Assembly: GCA_913062665.1 (NCBI GenBank)
Contig: CAJXVY010000010.1
Coordinates: 1-9,530, forward strand
Length of the DNA: 9,530 nucleotides
Origin: an uncultured Micrococcales bacterium
GTDB lineage: Bacteria; Actinomycetota; Actinomycetes; Actinomycetales; Microbacteriaceae
Reading direction: 5' to 3'
Under the pieces are notes generated by a model. It saw only the letters and a list, made by a program, of their open reading frames with translations, made no database searches and was not told the DNA's origin. A program made the position numbers and the translations under genes. Shown piece by piece: positions 6,302 through 9,530 of the stretch (within the stretch, counting starts at the first letter, position 1; the number at the start of each line of letters is the position of its first letter).

Positions 6302-6958
6302 ATGAGGAAAATAGGCTGGCCAGCTCTGATTTCAACTTTGATTCCACCTGTGGTTGTCACCGGCACCTGGTTGATAGCTCAGTCAACCTGGGATCAATAC
6401 AACTGGATGGAGCAACCAATCAGTGACTTGGCAGCTGATGATGCCCCAACACAGCTTTGGGTTTCAATTGCCTTCCTAATTGGCGGAACGGCCAATATTG
6501 TCACTGGTGTTTATGCGAGAAGTTTCAACATGGCAGCTCGGATTGCTTTTGTTTTGAATGGAATATTTACTTACGGGCTTACCTACTTCACCACCCCAAC
6601 CCAAACAACTTCATCTGAGGAACACAGGTTGTTTGCGGTTAGCGCTTTTGCAATTAGCGCTATATGGCCGATATTGGCAACCAGGTTTGATAGGCGCTAC
6701 AGCATCCTAATTCGCCCACCCGGAACAATTGCTGCAACTGTGGTGCTTTTGCTGATGACCACTGGGTTGTTGTTTGTTTGGATCAACGACGATGCCCAAG
6801 GAATTGGCCTCTATCAGCGAATAGTTGGAATCTCCCAGGGGCTATGGCCACTGATAGTTGTTTGGTGGAGTTACTTCCACGAGCAGAGACTAACTGAGGA
6901 TGTCCTTGGAGGCGAACCTCGAATAAGCCAAAGCACCAAAGATAACTACGTAAGCTAA
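6302..6958 (+). CDS. DUF998-like six-helix membrane protein
   Basis: This integral membrane protein has 218 residues and about six predicted helices (5-25, 50-70, 76-95, 108-127, 141-161 and 173-193). The polar sequence EQPISDLAADDAPTQLW (37-53) between helices 1 and 2 resembles the conserved segment of DUF998 proteins, whose function is not established. A glutamate-histidine pair lies just before helix 4 (EEH, 106-108), and Trp-rich helix 6 leads into a hydrophilic tail. The frame stays open to a TTG at 6266, adding 12 residues. I prefer the ATG because helix 1 follows it at the usual distance, although neither start has a clear Shine-Dalgarno sequence. The last 69 bases are antisense to the end of the ABC permease gene. 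No operon partner is on this strand. Confidence 0.78.
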   Translation: MRKIGWPALISTLIPPVVVTGTWLIAQSTWDQYNWMEQPISDLAADDAPTQLWVSIAFLIGGTANIVTGVYARSFNMAARIAFVLNGIFTYGLTYFTTPTQTTSSEEHRLFAVSAFAISAIWPILATRFDRRYSILIRPPGTIAATVVLLLMTTGLLFVWINDDAQGIGLYQRIVGISQGLWPLIVVWWSYFHEQRLTEDVLGGEPRISQSTKDNYVS

Positions 6959-7723
6959 TTGCAGAATCGCATTTGATGCAAACGAGCTGAAGTCGGGTGG
7001 CTGTCTCAGAAGGTCCGTGAATCCAAGCCAGTAGTGGGTGAATAGAAACTCATGAATCGCCTCAAGCTGCGGGATATTGTCAAGAATTTGACTTACTCCG
7101 CTGAGCACCACTGTTGCAGCCATCGCTCCCACCGGAACCACGGTCAACGTGGAGATAAACATTCCAATAGCGATCAGTCCAAGCATTGACACAGAGGTGT
7201 AGGCAGCAACCAGAACCATTCTCCAAATCGATTCTGGAACGCTAATTACATCACCAGAAATCAGTGTCACCGGCCCGACTGGAAACAGAATTGCTCCAAT
7301 GATTGCGCCTGCGATCATCAAAGTTGCGGTTCCTGCCAGCACAAAGGCAATCGCACCAATGAATTTGGTGATTAGCAGCCTCACGCGCCCCGCAGGGCTT
7401 ATCAGCAAATACCTCAAAGTTCCCTGGTTGGCCTCACCAGCAATTGTGTCTCCGGCGACCACCCCGATGGTTAGCGGAAGAAAAAGCGGTAGAGCAAGAA
7501 TCGTTGAGGTGTAGCCAACGAACAACCCATTTTGGCTGACACGGTCTAGAAACGGTGGGCCCTCGCCTGGAGCCAGGGTGTCAGAAGACCAATAAACCGC
7601 AAGCGCAAGAAAGATTGGAATTAGTGCGATTGCACCAAGCATCGCAAGGGTTCTCCACCTGCGAAACAAAACCCACAACTCTGACCAAATCAGAGACATG
7701 CCGATTCGATTATTGGACGACAT
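6890..7723 (-). CDS. ABC-2 type transporter permease
   Basis: This membrane subunit of an ABC exporter has 277 residues and about six helices (27-45, 68-90, one long or split segment at 119-147, 167-190, 195-213 and 253-269). After helix 2, the cytoplasmic stretch from GDTIAGE (91-97) through LLISPAGR (106-113) is the conserved ABC-2 permease motif that contacts the ATPase. Family members export antibiotics, peptides or lipids, or handle sodium; the cargo is unknown. The ATG at 7723 is supported by a strong ribosome binding site and overlaps the ATPase gene by 14 bp. A second ATG at 7699 is a weaker alternative. Only one permease gene is seen, so the transporter is probably a homodimer of this subunit with two ATPase copies. 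Its last 22 residues, including most of the final helix, are encoded opposite the DUF998-like gene tail. Confidence 0.92.
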   Translation of the reverse strand: MSSNNRIGMSLIWSELWVLFRRWRTLAMLGAIALIPIFLALAVYWSSDTLAPGEGPPFLDRVSQNGLFVGYTSTILALPLFLPLTIGVVAGDTIAGEANQGTLRYLLISPAGRVRLLITKFIGAIAFVLAGTATLMIAGAIIGAILFPVGPVTLISGDVISVPESIWRMVLVAAYTSVSMLGLIAIGMFISTLTVVPVGAMAATVVLSGVSQILDNIPQLEAIHEFLFTHYWLGFTDLLRQPPDFSSFASNAILQLAYVVIFGALAYSRFASKDILS

Positions 7724-8663
7724 CGAATCCCTCTCCGGTCAGGTCAACAAACCTGTCCTCTAAACTTGCCTGCTCCACGGCAAAGGACTTTATTTTCACC
7801 TTTGACCGAAGCAGTTTTCTCAAAACTGAATCTCCATCGAAACCATGCTCCACCTGGCAAACGAATATTTCCAAGCCATGCTTACTCTCACGCTGGGGTT
7901 CCAGACCAAACTCGCTCAAAACCTTCATGGTTTTGTCTGCATCTGGAGTGACGATTTTCAAAAATGTCTGGTTTTCGCTCTGTAGTTGTTCCAAAGAACC
8001 CTGGGCAACGATTTTTCCTGCACTCATCACTGCCACGTGCGAACAAAGCTGCTCGACCTCGCTAAGAAGGTGACTGGAGACCAAAATGGTGGTTCCGTCC
8101 TTGCTAAGCGAACGTATTAGGTTTCTAACCTCTCGAGTTCCTTGCGGGTCGAGTCCATTTGTTGGCTCATCCAGAACCAAAAGATCTCTTTCCTGCAAAA
8201 GCGCATTGGCAATGCCCAGTCGCTGCTTCATTCCAAGTGAATACTTATGAACTTTTTTGTTTGCGGCATTGGTAAGACCAACCTTTGCCAAAGCCCTGTC
8301 AATGCGCTGCTCACGAGTCTTTGGATCGGCCGTTCTGGAAGCTGAATCGAGCCTTCTAAGATTTACTTTTCCAGAAAGATACGGATAAAACGCTGGTCCC
8401 TCGACAAGTGCTCCAACTCTTGGAAGGGCTTGCTGAGCATCTTTTGGCATTGACTCGCCCAGAAGCTCAATCTCGCCACTTGTTGCATCGGCCAAACCAA
8501 GCAGCATTCTGATTGTTGTGGTTTTACCAGATCCGTTTGGACCTAAGAATCCGAATACGCTGCCCTTGGGGACAGCCAGGTTGATTTTGTTCACGGCAGT
8601 CTGACCTCCGAACTGTTTAGTTAGTTCGGAGGTCCAGACAGCGTAATTACTAGCCGAGCTCAA
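7710..8663 (-). CDS. ABC transporter ATP-binding protein (BcrA/NatA-like exporter type)
   Basis: This is the cytoplasmic ATPase that powers the adjacent permease. In 317 residues it has Walker A GPNGSGKTT (41-49), signature loop YSLGMKQR (141-148, a LSGGQ variant), Walker B LLVLDEP (161-167) with Glu166, D-loop NGLDP, and switch His198 in SSH. The Q-loop position reads VGALVEGPAFYP (83-94); glutamate in place of glutamine is typical of bacitracin- and lantibiotic-immunity-like exporters. A C-terminal extension (about 225-317) ends with SLEDRFVDLTGE, usual for this type. The TTG start at 8663 directly follows the stop of the LolA-like gene (TAG then TTG) with no strong Shine-Dalgarno sequence. 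It is the only start that keeps the first strand and QFGGQTAV region. A perfect hairpin in codons 10-21 may affect its translation. Confidence 0.95.
   Translation of the reverse strand: MSSASNYAVWTSELTKQFGGQTAVNKINLAVPKGSVFGFLGPNGSGKTTTIRMLLGLADATSGEIELLGESMPKDAQQALPRVGALVEGPAFYPYLSGKVNLRRLDSASRTADPKTREQRIDRALAKVGLTNAANKKVHKYSLGMKQRLGIANALLQERDLLVLDEPTNGLDPQGTREVRNLIRSLSKDGTTILVSSHLLSEVEQLCSHVAVMSAGKIVAQGSLEQLQSENQTFLKIVTPDADKTMKVLSEFGLEPQRESKHGLEIFVCQVEHGFDGDSVLRKLLRSKVKIKSFAVEQASLEDRFVDLTGEGFDVVQ
7730..7736 (-). promoter_or_regulatory. ribosome binding site of the ABC permease gene
   Basis: On the minus strand GGAGAGG lies 6 nt before ATG 7723, inside the end of the ATPase gene. It decides for this start over ATG 7699. 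Confidence 0.6.
8603..8634 (-). promoter_or_regulatory. perfect 12-bp hairpin masking an internal Shine-Dalgarno
   Basis: GACCTCCGAACT (8603-8614) and AGTTCGGAGGTC (8623-8634) are exact inverted repeats around an 8-nt loop. One bulged base beyond them, CTG can pair with CAG. On the minus-strand mRNA the 3' arm contains GGAGGT (8609 to 8604), a full-strength Shine-Dalgarno sequence, paired with ACCTCC in the 5' arm. Nine bases after GGAGGT is an in-frame GTG (8594). The stem begins 29 nt after the TTG start base. No U-run follows, so it is not a terminator. It could be a translation control element or a DNA operator. Confidence 0.5.
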
Positions 8664-9530
8664 CTAGCCGGCAATCTCAAGCAGGTAGTCGGTATTTACC
8701 GCTCCTGCCAAAACCCGACCATCGTCAGTGATCAGTACATTTACAAGTGAGGTGGAGATAACCTGCCCACCATCGACCTGCCTTGTCATTTCACTGAACA
8801 GCTCGGATTGGAACATCTCGACTGGCATCTCATCGCTGAGAGTCATCTCAACCACGGTTGCCCAGCCGTTTTCATAAACCACAGGCTTGTTGTCCATCGC
8901 CTCATACTGAGCCTTCAGCTCCTCATATTCGGCTTCGGTTGGCTTGGAGGCTTCTAGCTCTGCTTGAAGCTCTTCCTTGGTGTAGGTCTCACCATCGATA
9001 GTGAATTCCTCTGGCATCTCCATCTCGGTGACGGTTACATCACTGGAGGGAGCAAATTCGAAAATCGATGCATCAGGAGTTGAGTAGTCGATGCTTGTGA
9101 AGCCGATTTCCATGGCTGGCTCGACCTGACCCTTGGCAACAACCTTCACATTTAGAGCCATGCCGGTTTCAGCGTCAATCGCAACAGATACATACTGCAC
9201 TGTTGACTCTGCTGCCAGCGGAGTTGCAATCAGCTCATAGGCTGCGCGTCCTGCGACATTCTGGTCGGCTCCGACGGTGATGGTGCTGTATTCGCTGGCC
9301 TCGGCCAAAACATAGTCAGCAACCTCTGCTGGGTTGTTGATGTCGAATGGCAATTCGGCGATGTACTGCTCTATTTCGGCAGCGTTCTCTGCTTCATACT
9401 CACTCGCCTTGGCCTCAAGCTCCGCGCTGTCGATTGTCATGTACTGAGCTGCGAGCTTGTCATCATCGTAGAACCACACGGTGTCACCGTTGACGGTGAT
9501 GCTTCGCTCGCTCATTGGGTCCAAGATCTG
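8664..9530 (-). CDS. LolA/RseB-like exported protein, 5' end outside the window
   Basis: The coding frame is open to the right edge, so the N-terminus, where a signal peptide or lipobox would be, is missing; 288 residues are visible. The segments DGDTVWFY-like (NGDTVWFYDDD), VAGRAAYELIATP, VSVAIDAETGMALNVKV and EIGFTSIDYSTPDASIFEF follow the half-barrel pattern of actinobacterial LolA-like/RseB-like proteins, which bind lipid or lipoprotein acyl chains. After that core come an acidic, probably helical stretch (EEFTIDGETYTKEELQAEL onward) and a second conserved-looking block near the C-terminus, which is longer than a plain LolA domain. The protein is strongly acidic overall. It is the first visible gene of the minus-strand operon and ends right before the ABC ATPase start, so it may deliver or sense the exporter's substrate (inference). 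The family call is from pattern only; an RseB-like anti-sigma regulator is the main alternative. Confidence 0.72.
   Translation of the reverse strand, partial: QILDPMSERSITVNGDTVWFYDDDKLAAQYMTIDSAELEAKASEYEAENAAEIEQYIAELPFDINNPAEVADYVLAEASEYSTITVGADQNVAGRAAYELIATPLAAESTVQYVSVAIDAETGMALNVKVVAKGQVEPAMEIGFTSIDYSTPDASIFEFAPSSDVTVTEMEMPEEFTIDGETYTKEELQAELEASKPTEAEYEELKAQYEAMDNKPVVYENGWATVVEMTLSDEMPVEMFQSELFSEMTRQVDGGQVISTSLVNVLITDDGRVLAGAVNTDYLLEIAG

Noticed and set aside
6228..6347. Extension of the short-chain dehydrogenase by 40 residues upstream.
   Set aside because: The extension is polar, has no family features, and would run through the promoter and 5' end of the divergent gene. The usual SDR N-terminus begins at ATG 6227.
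6639..6661. Two copies of TTAGCGCT spaced 15 bases apart.
   Set aside because: They encode similar residues (Ser-Ala) in a membrane helix of the DUF998-like protein. The repeat is short, lies inside a gene and has no regulatory context.
7555..8073. Plus-strand open frame of 172 codons opposite the ABC permease and ATPase genes.
   Set aside because: It is fully antisense to two genes with intact catalytic and membrane motifs. Its product is Ser/Thr/Lys-rich without domain features and has no ribosome site.

Overview
The window looks like a compact actinobacterial chromosome segment with intermediate GC (about half by eye), most consistent with a small-genome freshwater Microbacteriaceae-like lineage. 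That placement is an inference from protein style: an anchored DacB with an acidic linker, a LolA-like protein next to an ABC exporter, likely leaderless starts, and GTG/TTG starts. Eleven protein genes fill nearly all of it. I see no RNA gene, CRISPR array, insertion sequence or phage gene, and no gene-free stretch above 300 bases. The longest non-coding piece is the first 123 bases.

Layout. (1) Bases 1-2588, plus strand: a K+ uptake operon. ktrB (channel subunit) has a probable leaderless GTG start behind a palindromic operator candidate. ktrA (RCK regulatory subunit) starts on TTG inside the end of ktrB, and an unrecognised four-helix membrane protein starts inside the end of ktrA. (2) 2478-3050, minus: a CopC-type periplasmic copper-binding protein with a C-terminal membrane anchor. 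(3) 3083-5538, plus: a Gfo/Idh/MocA NAD(P)-dependent oxidoreductase overlapping by one base the start of dacB, a membrane-anchored D-Ala-D-Ala carboxypeptidase. (4) 5535-6227, minus: a classical short-chain dehydrogenase. (5) 6302-6958, plus: a six-helix DUF998-like membrane protein. (6) 6890 to the right edge, minus: an operon running leftward, LolA-like protein (cut by the window edge), ABC ATPase, ABC-2 permease.

Themes. All three convergent gene pairs overlap at their 3' ends (111, 4 and 69 bp), leaving no room for separate terminators. In the two long overlaps the two reading frames are codon-aligned antisense, and a membrane helix on one strand lies opposite a hydrophilic tail on the other.

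The most striking unexplained signal is a perfect 12-bp inverted repeat at 8603-8634 inside codons 10-21 of the ABC ATPase. It pairs a strong Shine-Dalgarno sequence (GGAGGT) with its own complement, 9 nt before an in-frame internal GTG. I found no obviously new multi-gene system. The best leads are this candidate RNA switch, the unrecognised small protein coupled to KtrAB, and the LolA-like/ABC module in an apparently single-membrane cell.
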